Assembly: GCA_947174215.1 (NCBI GenBank)
Contig: CAMWIB010000093.1
Location: 1-5,264 of the forward strand
Length of the DNA stretch: 5,264 nt
Direction of reading: 5' to 3'
Origin: an uncultured Clostridia bacterium
GTDB lineage: Bacteria; Bacillota; Clostridia; Christensenellales; CAG-917
The notes under the pieces are model-generated. The model did no database searches. It was not told the DNA's origin and saw only the letters and a program-made list of their open reading frames with translations. The position numbers and the translations under genes are program-made. Positions 1 to 5,264 of this stretch are shown in pieces (position 1 is the first letter of the stretch; each line of letters starts with the position of its first letter).

Positions 1-307
1 GGTCAAGGCTTCCAAGCTCGGTAAGGGCGTAAAGGCGGCGCACCTCAGCTACGTCGGCGACGCGGACGGGGGCGACGGTACGAACGGCGGGTGCGGTCCG
101 GTGTTTTGCAATTCCGACGGTAAGGATAAGCATAAGACGACGGTGGGTAGCCGTTGCTTCATCGGTGCAAATACCAATCTTATCGCGCCCGTGGTCGTTG
201 GCGACAACGCGTTTATCGCCGCAGGTACGACCGTCACGCGGGACGTCGAGGAAAGCACTTTTACGATAGGCAGAGTCAAACAGGATACGAAAACGATGAC
301 GAAATAG
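1..307 (+). CDS. glmU: GlmU C-terminal part (bifunctional UDP-GlcNAc pyrophosphorylase / GlcN-1-P acetyltransferase), 5' truncated by window
   Basis: The frame starting at base 2 is open to the TAG at 305-307 and gives the last 101 residues of GlmU. This half is the left-handed beta-helix acetyltransferase that makes N-acetylglucosamine-1-phosphate from acetyl-CoA in the cytoplasm; the uridyltransferase half lies outside the window. Visible landmarks are the KAAHLSYVGDAD block, CNSDGKDKHKT and the hexapeptide-rich FIGANTNLIAPVVVG / FIAAGTTVTRDV end. Counting from the first visible residue, K2, H14, Y17, N28, N37 and K43 match the E. coli active-site residues K351, H363, Y366, N377, N386 and K392. 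Four positions are odd: G23 and G29 where the helix needs Ile/Val, P33 where Thr is usual, and S38 where the NYDG tyrosine is expected. These may be sequence errors (see findings). The GTG at 101 is internal, not a start. pth follows 32 bases after the stop, consistent with one operon. Confidence 0.95.
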   Translation, partial: VKASKLGKGVKAAHLSYVGDADGGDGTNGGCGPVFCNSDGKDKHKTTVGSRCFIGANTNLIAPVVVGDNAFIAAGTTVTRDVEESTFTIGRVKQDTKTMTK

Positions 308-326
308 CGGGTACTAAGACCCGCTA
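305..326 (+). other. Intercistronic hairpin between glmU and pth
   Basis: TAGCGGGT (305-312) and ACCCGCTA (319-326) form a perfect 8-bp stem with the 6-base loop ACTAAG. The left arm contains the glmU stop codon, and the last base of the right arm is the first base of the AAGGAG ribosome binding site of pth. No U-tract follows, so it is not an intrinsic terminator. It could stabilise or punctuate the mRNA, or couple pth translation to ribosomes finishing glmU, which would open the stem. The structure is seen directly; the role is inference. Confidence 0.6.
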
Positions 327-331
327 AGGAG
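326..331 (+). promoter_or_regulatory. Ribosome binding site of pth
   Basis: AAGGAG lies 8 bases upstream of the ATG at 340. This spacing decides the start: the in-frame GTG at 331 overlaps the site itself and would add three residues (M-Y-D) before the canonical MILIVGLGNPG amino terminus. Confidence 0.85.
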
Positions 332-339
332 TGTATGAT

Positions 340-915
340 ATGATACTCATAGTGGGTTTGGGTAACCCCGGCGCAAAGTACAAAAACACGTATCACAACG
401 TAGGCTTTATGGTTGTGGACGAGCTTGCAAAGCGGTTGGGAGTGAAATTCTCAAAGGACGCGTGCGACTCGTCTATTGCCGAGTGCAAGCGCGAGGGTAT
501 CGTGCTTGCAAAGCCGCAGACGTTTATGAATCTGTCGGGCAAGGCTGTAAGACAGCTCGTGCGCGCGTACAATATTGACGAGAGAAGCGAGCTTGTCGTT
601 TGCTACGACGACGTAGATTTGCCGATTGGCAAACTGCGCTTGCGCGAGGACGGAAGCGCGGGTACTCACAACGGAATGAGAAATATCGTTGCGGAGCTTA
701 ATACGCAGGAGTTTTTGCGCCTGCGCGTAGGCACCAAGACGGAGGAGCTTGCAAGCGGAGCGGTTGCTCTGCTTGATTTCGTGCTTTCAAAGATAGATTA
801 CGCATATCACGACAAAATGAACGCCGCAATTGACAATTCCGTCGTTGCGCTTTTGGATATTGCAAAGGGTACGCCGCTTGCACGGGTACAGGAGAAACTA
901 AACAGACATCAGTGA
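340..915 (+). CDS. pth: Peptidyl-tRNA hydrolase, bacterial Pth type
   Basis: This 191-aa cytoplasmic enzyme cleaves the ester bond of peptidyl-tRNAs released by stalled or aborted ribosomes, returning free tRNA. The length and whole sequence fit the Pth family (about 185-195 aa). Visible motifs are VGLGNPG (5-11), the catalytic histidine H19 in YHNVGF, KPQTFMNLSG (58-67) with M63/N64, YDDVDLPIGKLRLR (89-102) with D90, and GSAGTHNGMRNI (105-116) with N111. These correspond to E. coli N10, H20, M67, N68, D93 and N114. The family's usual GGHNG appears as GTHNG. The start is ATG 340, chosen from the AAGGAG spacing and the family's amino terminus. It sits between glmU and mfd with no promoter visible in either gap, so it is probably co-transcribed. 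No active-site residue is missing. Confidence 0.97.
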   Translation: MILIVGLGNPGAKYKNTYHNVGFMVVDELAKRLGVKFSKDACDSSIAECKREGIVLAKPQTFMNLSGKAVRQLVRAYNIDERSELVVCYDDVDLPIGKLRLREDGSAGTHNGMRNIVAELNTQEFLRLRVGTKTEELASGAVALLDFVLSKIDYAYHDKMNAAIDNSVVALLDIAKGTPLARVQEKLNRHQ

Positions 916-938
916 GGGCGGCGAGCCGTTTATAGATT

Positions 939-3900
939 TTGATTACACCGAGCGTATTACAACTTAAAAATCTTGGCGAGAAGTTGGCGGCACTTGACAA
1001 CTTGGGCAGGAACTCGGGCGGCAATGTAAAATTGCCGCTTTTCGGCAATATGTCCGCCGTATCCGTTATGCGAGTGTGCGAGGGCGCGAAGCTGCACATA
1101 ATATCCCAGATTCCCTGCCGTCGCATAGTCGTCGCCGCAGACGACCTCGGCGCGAAGAGTCTTGCGGGTAAGCTCAAAAGCTGGGGCTTGCGCGTGCGCC
1201 ATCTGCCGTACAGGGACGATATGCTTTTGGTGCATAGGGGGGCTTCCCGCGCGAACGTGCTTGAAATTATGCGTACGCTCACGGATATAATAAGCGGCGA
1301 CGTGGACGTTATCGTAACTTCTGCTGACAGTATGTTACAGCAGTTTCCAAAGAGGAAGCTTGTTGAAAAGAGTATCGTACGCGTAAAAAAAGAAGATATA
1401 GTTTCCCCAACCGCGATTGCAGACAGACTCGCGCTTGCGGGCTATAAGCGGCAGGATATGATTGGCGAGGTCGGGGAGTTCGCTCTGCGCGGAGATATAC
1501 TCGACGTGTATTCTTCCGACAAGACGGCGTATCGTATAAACTTCTTTGACGACCTTGTTGAAGATATAAAGATTATCGACGTTGATAGTATGGCTTCCTC
1601 AAACGAGGTGGAGAGCGTTGTGTTCGCACCTACCGAGGCTATACTCGTAGACGAGGAGAGCGAGCGCTTAGCCCGTGAGGCGATAGGCAAGCATATCAAT
1701 GCAAAAAACGCCGCGCAAACGCTTTCATATCTGCACGTAGGCGCGTGCGATTCATCCGCCATATGGGCTTTGCCGTTCTTAAAGGATAGCAAAGAGCCGT
1801 TGCTCAGCTATATAGACGACGGAGTGCCTACCGTCATAATTTTCGACGAGCCGAAGGTCGTATGGGATAAGTTGAACATTCTTGAAAAAGAGTTTAACGG
1901 CAGAGTGAAAACGCTCACGGAAGCGGGAGAAATATTGAAGGAACACGCCTCTGCTAATATATCCGTACACGAGTTCAGACGGTTGATTCTTACGGCGAAC
2001 AAAATGAGCTTTACCGCGCTCGATTTAAGCAATCCGCTGTTCGACCCAAAGTACACCGTACAGCCAATAAACAAGCCTGTGACGAAGTACTATCTCGACC
2101 CGAACGCGATTGAGAACGACGTAAAGAATTTCGTGCATAACGGGGCGAAGGTTATATTCGCCTGCGGAAGCGCGGAGAGGGCGAAGGGCGTACAGAACGG
2201 ACTTTTGGAGTTCGACATTGGCGCGGAGTACAGCGAGGACGGCGAGGGCGAAGCGCAGGTGCTTGTCACTCCTCTTCCAATGGAAGTCGGCGTGATTTAT
2301 CCTGCCGCAAAGGTCGTGCTTATAGGCTCGTCAGAGTGCGTGGGTAAGCGCAGTCAGGAAAGCATAGTTCAGCAGAAAACGAAGTTCAGCGCACCAAAAG
2401 CGGGCGATTACGTAGTGCATCGCGTTCACGGCGTAGGTCTTTGCGTTGGCACTACGCTTATGCAGACGGGAGAGTTCGAGCGCGAGTATATCGTGCTTAA
2501 ATACCGCGACGGCGACGTCTTATACGTTGCAACCGACCAGATGAACAACCTTCAAAAGTTCGTCGGTGAGGAGCATCCTCAGCTCAATAAGCTGGGCGGC
2601 AAGGAATTCGAGCGCGAAAAGCAAAAGGTAAGAAATTCCGTGCGCAAGCTCGCAGTCAATCTCGTGGAGCTGTACGCCAAGCGCGAAAAACAAAAGGGAT
2701 TTACGTATACCGAGGATACCGTCTGGCAGAAGGAGTTTGAGGATAATTTCGAATATCAGGAAACCGCAGACCAGCTTAAAGCCATAGCCGATATAAAGCA
2801 GGATATGGAACGCGGGCGCATTATGGATAGGCTTATCGTCGGCGACGTCGGCTTCGGCAAGACGGAGGTCGCATTCCGCGCAATGTTCAAGACTGTGATT
2901 GACAATAAGCAGGCGGTGTTGCTTGCACCTACAACCATACTTGCAAGGCAGCACTATGAAAACCTCGAAAAGAGGTTGAAGCCATTTGGCATAAAGTGCG
3001 GCTTGCTTACGCGTATGAAAACCGCGGCGGAGAATAAACAGCTCATTGCTGAGCTTAAAAAAGGTACGACGCATATGGTCATTGCAACGCACAAGGTACT
3101 GGCAAAGAACGTGGAGTTTAATGATTTGGGCTTGCTCGTGCTTGACGAGGAGCAACGCTTTGGCGTAGAGCATAAGGAAAAGCTGAAAGAGAAATATCCG
3201 CTTGTCAACGTGCTTACGCTGTCCGCAACGCCGATTCCGCGTACGCTCAATATGTCGCTGTCGGGCATAAGGGATATTTCTATGCTTGAAACCGCGCCTG
3301 TCGGCAGACTTCCGATACAGACGTACGTCGTGACGTACAGCGACGCGCTGTGCGTGGACGCAATTACGCGCGAAATGGCAAGGGGCGGTCAGATTTTCAT
3401 TCTGCTCAACAATATTGCCGAGCTTGACCCGTTTGCCGGCAGACTGCGCGAGCTTTGTCCAGAAGCGCGTATAATCACCGCTCACGGACAGATGGCTCCC
3501 GGTGTTTTAGAGGAGAGAATGAGCGCGTTTTACGATAAACAGTTTGACGTGCTTATATCCACGACGATTATAGAAAACGGCATAGACCTTCCCGACGCGA
3601 ATACGCTTATCGTCATAGACAGCGGCAATTTCGGACTTGCACAGCTATATCAGTTGCGCGGGCGTGTAGGTCGTAGGGGCGAGCTTGCTCACGCGTATTT
3701 TACTATTCCCGAAAACGGAACTATCACCGCTACTGCCGAAAAGAGATTGAAAACCTTGCTCGATAACACCGAGATAGGAAGCGGATTCCGCATTGCGCTT
3801 GCCGACCTGTCCATACGCGGCGCAGGGTCGCTACTCGGCGCGGAGCAGAGCGGACATATAGAGAAGGTCGGATATGAGATGTATCTCGAAATACTCGACG

Positions 3901-4382
3901 AAACTATAAACGAGGTGAAAACGGGCGTTGCGCATAAGCCCGTGCGCGACGTGGATATGCGAGTTGACGCGGCGGCGTATATACACGAGGGCTTTGTAAG
4001 CAGCAGAGATAAACTGCGCATATACAAGCGTATATCCGAGGTTACGAGCATTTCCGCACGCGACGCGCTGATTGCCGAACTTAACGAGGTGTACGGTCAC
4101 GTCGATTTGCCGCTTGAAAACCTAATAAACATCGCGCTTCTCAAAAATCTTGCAACGCGCTTTGACGTGTCGAGAATAGTAATAAACAAAAACGGTGCGG
4201 GTGCGAATTTCTACGACTCGGACGTGTTCAAGAACGAGGCGCTTATGCGTGCGGTATCCGAGCATAGCAACAGCGTAGTGCTTACCACCGCTATTCCGCC
4301 GTCCCTTCTTTTTGACGCGAGTAAGAAAACGGCAGAGCAAAAGCTTGCTATGATGATTGAGTTCTTCTCGTCGGCGGTCTGA
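939..4382 (+). CDS. mfd: Transcription-repair coupling factor Mfd (TRCF)
   Basis: Mfd is an ATP-driven DNA translocase that pushes stalled RNA polymerase off lesions and recruits UvrA for nucleotide excision repair. The 1147 aa match the usual full length (E. coli 1148). In order: a UvrB-like amino-terminal module (about 1-330) with GEFALRGDILDVYS near 179-192 and the FFDD motif; a D3 region (about 381-475); the CarD-like RNA-polymerase-interacting domain starting GDYVVHRVHGVG (489-500); and two RecA-like motor domains. Motor motifs are Walker A GDVGFGKT (635-642, K641), DEEQRFG (736-742), SATPIPRTL (762-770), TTIIENGIDLP (875-885) and QLYQLRGRVGR (902-912). IRGAGSLLGAEQSGHI follows, then a C-terminal TRCF domain (about 1005-1147). 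The frame opens after a TAG at 933, and the only reasonable start is TTG 939 (UUG), because no ATG or GTG lies between the frame opening and the conserved amino-terminal helix. It has no well-spaced ribosome binding site; GGCGAG at 920-925 is a poor candidate. It lies 23 bases after pth, so same operon. Confidence 0.97.
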   Translation: MITPSVLQLKNLGEKLAALDNLGRNSGGNVKLPLFGNMSAVSVMRVCEGAKLHIISQIPCRRIVVAADDLGAKSLAGKLKSWGLRVRHLPYRDDMLLVHRGASRANVLEIMRTLTDIISGDVDVIVTSADSMLQQFPKRKLVEKSIVRVKKEDIVSPTAIADRLALAGYKRQDMIGEVGEFALRGDILDVYSSDKTAYRINFFDDLVEDIKIIDVDSMASSNEVESVVFAPTEAILVDEESERLAREAIGKHINAKNAAQTLSYLHVGACDSSAIWALPFLKDSKEPLLSYIDDGVPTVIIFDEPKVVWDKLNILEKEFNGRVKTLTEAGEILKEHASANISVHEFRRLILTANKMSFTALDLSNPLFDPKYTVQPINKPVTKYYLDPNAIENDVKNFVHNGAKVIFACGSAERAKGVQNGLLEFDIGAEYSEDGEGEAQVLVTPLPMEVGVIYPAAKVVLIGSSECVGKRSQESIVQQKTKFSAPKAGDYVVHRVHGVGLCVGTTLMQTGEFEREYIVLKYRDGDVLYVATDQMNNLQKFVGEEHPQLNKLGGKEFEREKQKVRNSVRKLAVNLVELYAKREKQKGFTYTEDTVWQKEFEDNFEYQETADQLKAIADIKQDMERGRIMDRLIVGDVGFGKTEVAFRAMFKTVIDNKQAVLLAPTTILARQHYENLEKRLKPFGIKCGLLTRMKTAAENKQLIAELKKGTTHMVIATHKVLAKNVEFNDLGLLVLDEEQRFGVEHKEKLKEKYPLVNVLTLSATPIPRTLNMSLSGIRDISMLETAPVGRLPIQTYVVTYSDALCVDAITREMARGGQIFILLNNIAELDPFAGRLRELCPEARIITAHGQMAPGVLEERMSAFYDKQFDVLISTTIIENGIDLPDANTLIVIDSGNFGLAQLYQLRGRVGRRGELAHAYFTIPENGTITATAEKRLKTLLDNTEIGSGFRIALADLSIRGAGSLLGAEQSGHIEKVGYEMYLEILDETINEVKTGVAHKPVRDVDMRVDAAAYIHEGFVSSRDKLRIYKRISEVTSISARDALIAELNEVYGHVDLPLENLINIALLKNLATRFDVSRIVINKNGAGANFYDSDVFKNEALMRAVSEHSNSVVLTTAIPPSLLFDASKKTAEQKLAMMIEFFSSAV

Positions 4383-4516
4383 TTGGAAACGTCAATTTGA
4401 TTGATAAAGTATGTCATTTTGAAAGGAAACGACAAGACTATAAATTGTAACTACTTGATAAATAACAGCTTTTAAGAATAATCCGAATCGGTGAATTAAA
4501 AGGTGATTGACTCTTC
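4383..4516. other. AT-rich intergenic stretch after mfd, no gene seen
   Basis: There is no plausible reading frame and no convincing terminator for mfd: no GC-rich stem is followed by a U-tract. The sequence is clearly AT-richer than mfd. CCGAATCGG (4484-4492) is only a tiny palindrome. A weak promoter-like pair, TTGATA (4455-4460) and AATAAT (4477-4482) with a 16-base gap, exists but lacks the important first T of the -10 box. Read-through from mfd into the next gene cannot be excluded. Confidence 0.5.
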
Positions 4517-4545
4517 TTGCTTTTTTATTACGGTTTTGCTACAAT
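4517..4545 (+). promoter_or_regulatory. Candidate sigma-A promoter with extended -10, for the lipoprotein gene
   Basis: TTGCTT (4517-4522) serves as a modest -35 box. After exactly 17 bases comes TACAAT (4540-4545, 5 of 6 to TATAAT), preceded by TGC (4537-4539), the extended -10 TGn element that compensates for a weak -35. Transcription would begin near 4552, leaving a leader of about 25 bases before the ATG at 4577. This suggests the lipoprotein gene is transcribed independently of mfd. The match is seen; activity is inferred. Confidence 0.65.
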
Positions 4546-4565
4546 CAAATAAGCAGTAATTTGTT

Positions 4566-4569
4566 GGAG
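4566..4569 (+). promoter_or_regulatory. Ribosome binding site of the lipoprotein gene
   Basis: GGAG (within TTGGAGAAAT) lies 7 bases before the ATG at 4577, fixing that start and fitting the positively charged MKK amino terminus of a signal peptide. Confidence 0.8.
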
Positions 4570-4576
4570 AAATTAT

Positions 4577-5002
4577 ATGAAAAAATTTGCGAGAGTAATA
4601 ATCATTTCAGCGGTGATATTGGTTTTGTGTTTAACGTTATGTGCTTGCGGAAATAAATACAAAAGCCATTATAAGGCGTTTTTGATGACAGAGTCAAACA
4701 CATCAAATAGTGCGTCCGTTTCGTTCGACACTTTTAGCGGAGTATACGTAGCGAAATTAAACAACTCAGGCAACGATAAAGTAGTTATATCTTATAATGC
4801 AAAGTTAGAAGAAGGAAATATCAAAGTTTATTATGATTTTGATGATGAAAAACTAAGCTTATTCGAAATCAGAACTGACGGTAATGTTGAAGGTAAAACA
4901 GAGGCATTTACAGGTAATAAAATTATTTACGTAATTATTGAAGCGGACGATGAATGCAGTGCAGGCAGTTTCTCATTTGCTTTGGAGAAAGCACCGCAAT
5001 AA
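4577..5002 (+). CDS. Small putative lipoprotein of unrecognised family
   Basis: The product is 141 aa. It begins with a type II signal peptide: MKK, a hydrophobic stretch (about 7-21) and the lipobox L21-C22-A23-C24, so the mature protein would be about 118 aa, lipid-anchored through C24 on the outer face of the membrane. The rest is polar, rich in Asp, Glu, Lys, Asn and Ser. It alternates short strand-like stretches such as KVVISYNAKL, IKVYYDF and IIYVIIEA, suggesting a small all-beta domain. I see no catalytic motif and do not recognise the family; the EGNIKVYYDFDDEK / IIYVIIEADDE pattern resembles small uncharacterised secreted proteins of Clostridia, by memory only. A single further cysteine lies in DDECSAG. 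The gene is much AT-richer than mfd (14 GC of 60 bases at 4801-4860, against 29 of 60 at 3601-3660), so it may be acquired or fast-evolving. It has its own promoter and terminator. Confidence 0.85.
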   Translation: MKKFARVIIISAVILVLCLTLCACGNKYKSHYKAFLMTESNTSNSASVSFDTFSGVYVAKLNNSGNDKVVISYNAKLEEGNIKVYYDFDDEKLSLFEIRTDGNVEGKTEAFTGNKIIYVIIEADDECSAGSFSFALEKAPQ

Positions 5003-5037
5003 ATTCAATTCTTCGTCCTGCATTTTGGAAAATAAAG

Positions 5038-5082
5038 AATAGCCCGCTTTACTCATAACGAGGATAGCGGGCTATTTGTTTT
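5038..5082 (+). terminator. Intrinsic terminator of the lipoprotein gene
   Basis: AATAGCCCGCT (5038-5048) and AGCGGGCTATT (5066-5076) form a perfect 11-bp GC-rich stem with a 17-base loop, followed by a T-rich tail (TTTGTTTT, 5075-5082). It lies 35 bases after the lipoprotein stop. On the opposite strand the stem is followed by CTTTATTTTCC, so it may also act in reverse for any convergent gene beyond the window. Confidence 0.92.
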
Positions 5083-5088
5083 GGGGTC

Positions 5089-5112
5089 CCCACAAACGTC
5101 CCTGTTTGTGGG
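5089..5112 (+). repeat. Hairpin repeat unit 1
   Basis: CCCACAAAC (5089-5097) pairs perfectly with GTTTGTGGG (5104-5112), a 9-bp stem with loop GTCCCT. Compared with unit 3 it lacks one G on the left and one C on the right, so one base pair is lost symmetrically. No U-tract follows. Confidence 0.85.
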
Positions 5113-5159
5113 TTAGATTAGTTATCCGTTAAAGAATACTCTGTAAAGAACATTTCTAT

Positions 5160-5180
5160 GGAACGTTCCTATTTGTAAGG
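5160..5180 (+). repeat. Decayed repeat copy containing a 10-base palindrome
   Basis: CGTTCCTATTTGTAAGG (5164-5180) matches the loop and right arm of unit 3 (CGTTCCTGCTTTGTGGGG) with a one-base deletion and two changes. Its loop lies 41 bases before that of unit 2, close to the 42-base period. The left arm is not recognisable; instead GGAACGTTCC (5160-5169) is a perfect palindrome. Confidence 0.45.
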
Positions 5181-5194
5181 CTTTACCGCGGGTT

Positions 5195-5222
5195 CCCCAC
5201 AAAGCGCCTCTGTTTTGTGGGG
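5195..5222 (+). repeat. Hairpin repeat unit 2
   Basis: CCCCACAAAGC (5195-5205) pairs with GTTTTGTGGGG (5212-5222) over 11 positions, including one G-U wobble where unit 3 has G-C, with loop GCCTCT. The downstream TATAATCT is not a U-tract. Confidence 0.85.
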
Positions 5223-5236
5223 TATAATCTCGGGTT

Positions 5237-5264
5237 CCCCACAAAGCGTTCCTGCTTTGTGGGG
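5237..5264 (+). repeat. Hairpin repeat unit 3, ending at the window edge
   Basis: CCCCACAAAGC (5237-5247) and GCTTTGTGGGG (5254-5264) form a perfect 11-bp stem with loop GTTCCT. This is the cleanest copy and probably the closest to the family consensus. What follows is unknown. Confidence 0.88.

Larger units (their letters stand above)
5083..5264. repeat. Non-coding cluster of hairpin repeats (three full copies, one decayed)
   Basis: No gene is visible in this stretch. It holds three palindromic units with the shared form CCC(C)ACAAA-(G)C-GYYYCT-G(C/T)-TTTGTGGG(G), each listed separately, plus a decayed copy. The loops read G-YYY-CT on the + strand in all copies, so all have the same orientation. 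CGGGTTCCCCACAAAGCG occurs twice, at 5189-5206 and 5231-5248, giving a 42-base period. The cluster begins right at the terminator's U-tract, at GGGGTCCCC (5083-5091), and runs to the window edge. It resembles REP/MITE-like dispersed intergenic palindromes; no transposase or RAYT gene is in the window. Confidence 0.8.

Noticed and set aside
331..333. GTG as the start of pth
   Set aside because: It overlaps the AAGGAG ribosome binding site; ATG 340 has ideal spacing and gives the family's standard amino terminus.
698..1282. Minus-strand open frame spanning the pth-mfd junction
   Set aside because: It is a shadow of two well-supported + strand genes, with no ribosome binding site or family resemblance.
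2520..3485. Long minus-strand open frame (321 aa) inside mfd
   Set aside because: It lies wholly opposite the conserved motor domain, its translation is Arg/His/Cys/Leu-rich with no recognisable motif, and the + strand product is unambiguous.
4211..4435. Minus-strand 74-aa open frame at the mfd 3' end
   Set aside because: It mostly mirrors mfd coding sequence and has no conserved features or clear start signal.
4507..4512. TTGACT as the -35 box of the lipoprotein promoter
   Set aside because: It is 27 bases from TACAAT, far from the usual 17; TTGCTT at 4517 has the right spacing.
4498..4526. AAAAG...CTTTTTT as a terminator for mfd
   Set aside because: The stem would be about 5 A-T-rich pairs with a long loop, too weak to call.
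5223..5228. Perfect TATAAT between repeat units 2 and 3 as a promoter
   Set aside because: No -35-like hexamer at 16-18 bases upstream (that position is inside the CACAAAGC stem), no TGn extension, and no gene follows within the window.
5189..5264. CRISPR array
   Set aside because: The units are nearly perfect palindromes separated by only 14 bases (5223-5236), the copies vary in their loops, and no cas gene is present.
5089..5264. The hairpin repeats as intrinsic terminators
   Set aside because: None is followed by a U-tract; the real terminator at 5038-5082 precedes them.

Overview
The window looks like chromosomal DNA from a Gram-positive, Clostridia-type Firmicute, probably an uncultured lineage. 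The evidence is the gene order glmU-pth-mfd (a classic Firmicutes neighbourhood), AGGAG-type ribosome binding sites, and a small lipoprotein with a type II signal peptide. The housekeeping genes have middling GC with a UUG start and many ATA codons. The taxonomic assignment is inferred from gene order and style, not from any search.

Layout, all on the + strand. Positions 1-307 hold the 3' end of glmU (acetyltransferase half, needed for UDP-GlcNAc). A compact 8-bp hairpin overlaps the glmU stop codon and abuts the ribosome binding site of pth (340-915, peptidyl-tRNA hydrolase). After 23 bases comes mfd (939-4382, transcription-repair coupling factor, 1147 aa, full length). These three form a tight housekeeping operon: cell-wall precursor synthesis, peptidyl-tRNA recycling, and removal of stalled RNA polymerase with recruitment of repair. 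The prs gene that often sits between glmU and pth in Firmicutes is absent here.

Beyond mfd the composition becomes much more AT-rich. A 194-base intergenic stretch carries a good extended -10 promoter, followed by a separately transcribed gene for a 141-aa lipoprotein of unrecognised family (4577-5002) and a strong intrinsic terminator (5038-5082). The last 180 bases contain no gene. They hold a cluster of three hairpin-forming repeats with the core CCCCACAAA(GC)-GYYYCT-(GC)TTTGTGGGG, all in the same orientation, plus one decayed copy. Differences between copies preserve base pairing. The last copy ends exactly at the window edge.

There is no evidence here for a new defence or metabolic system. 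The observations most worth checking are the hairpin repeat family and a cluster of four improbable amino-acid changes in the conserved glmU core, all explicable as T>G or A>C, which look more like sequence error than biology. Together they suggest the window may be a whole contig with a low-quality start and a repeat-broken end.
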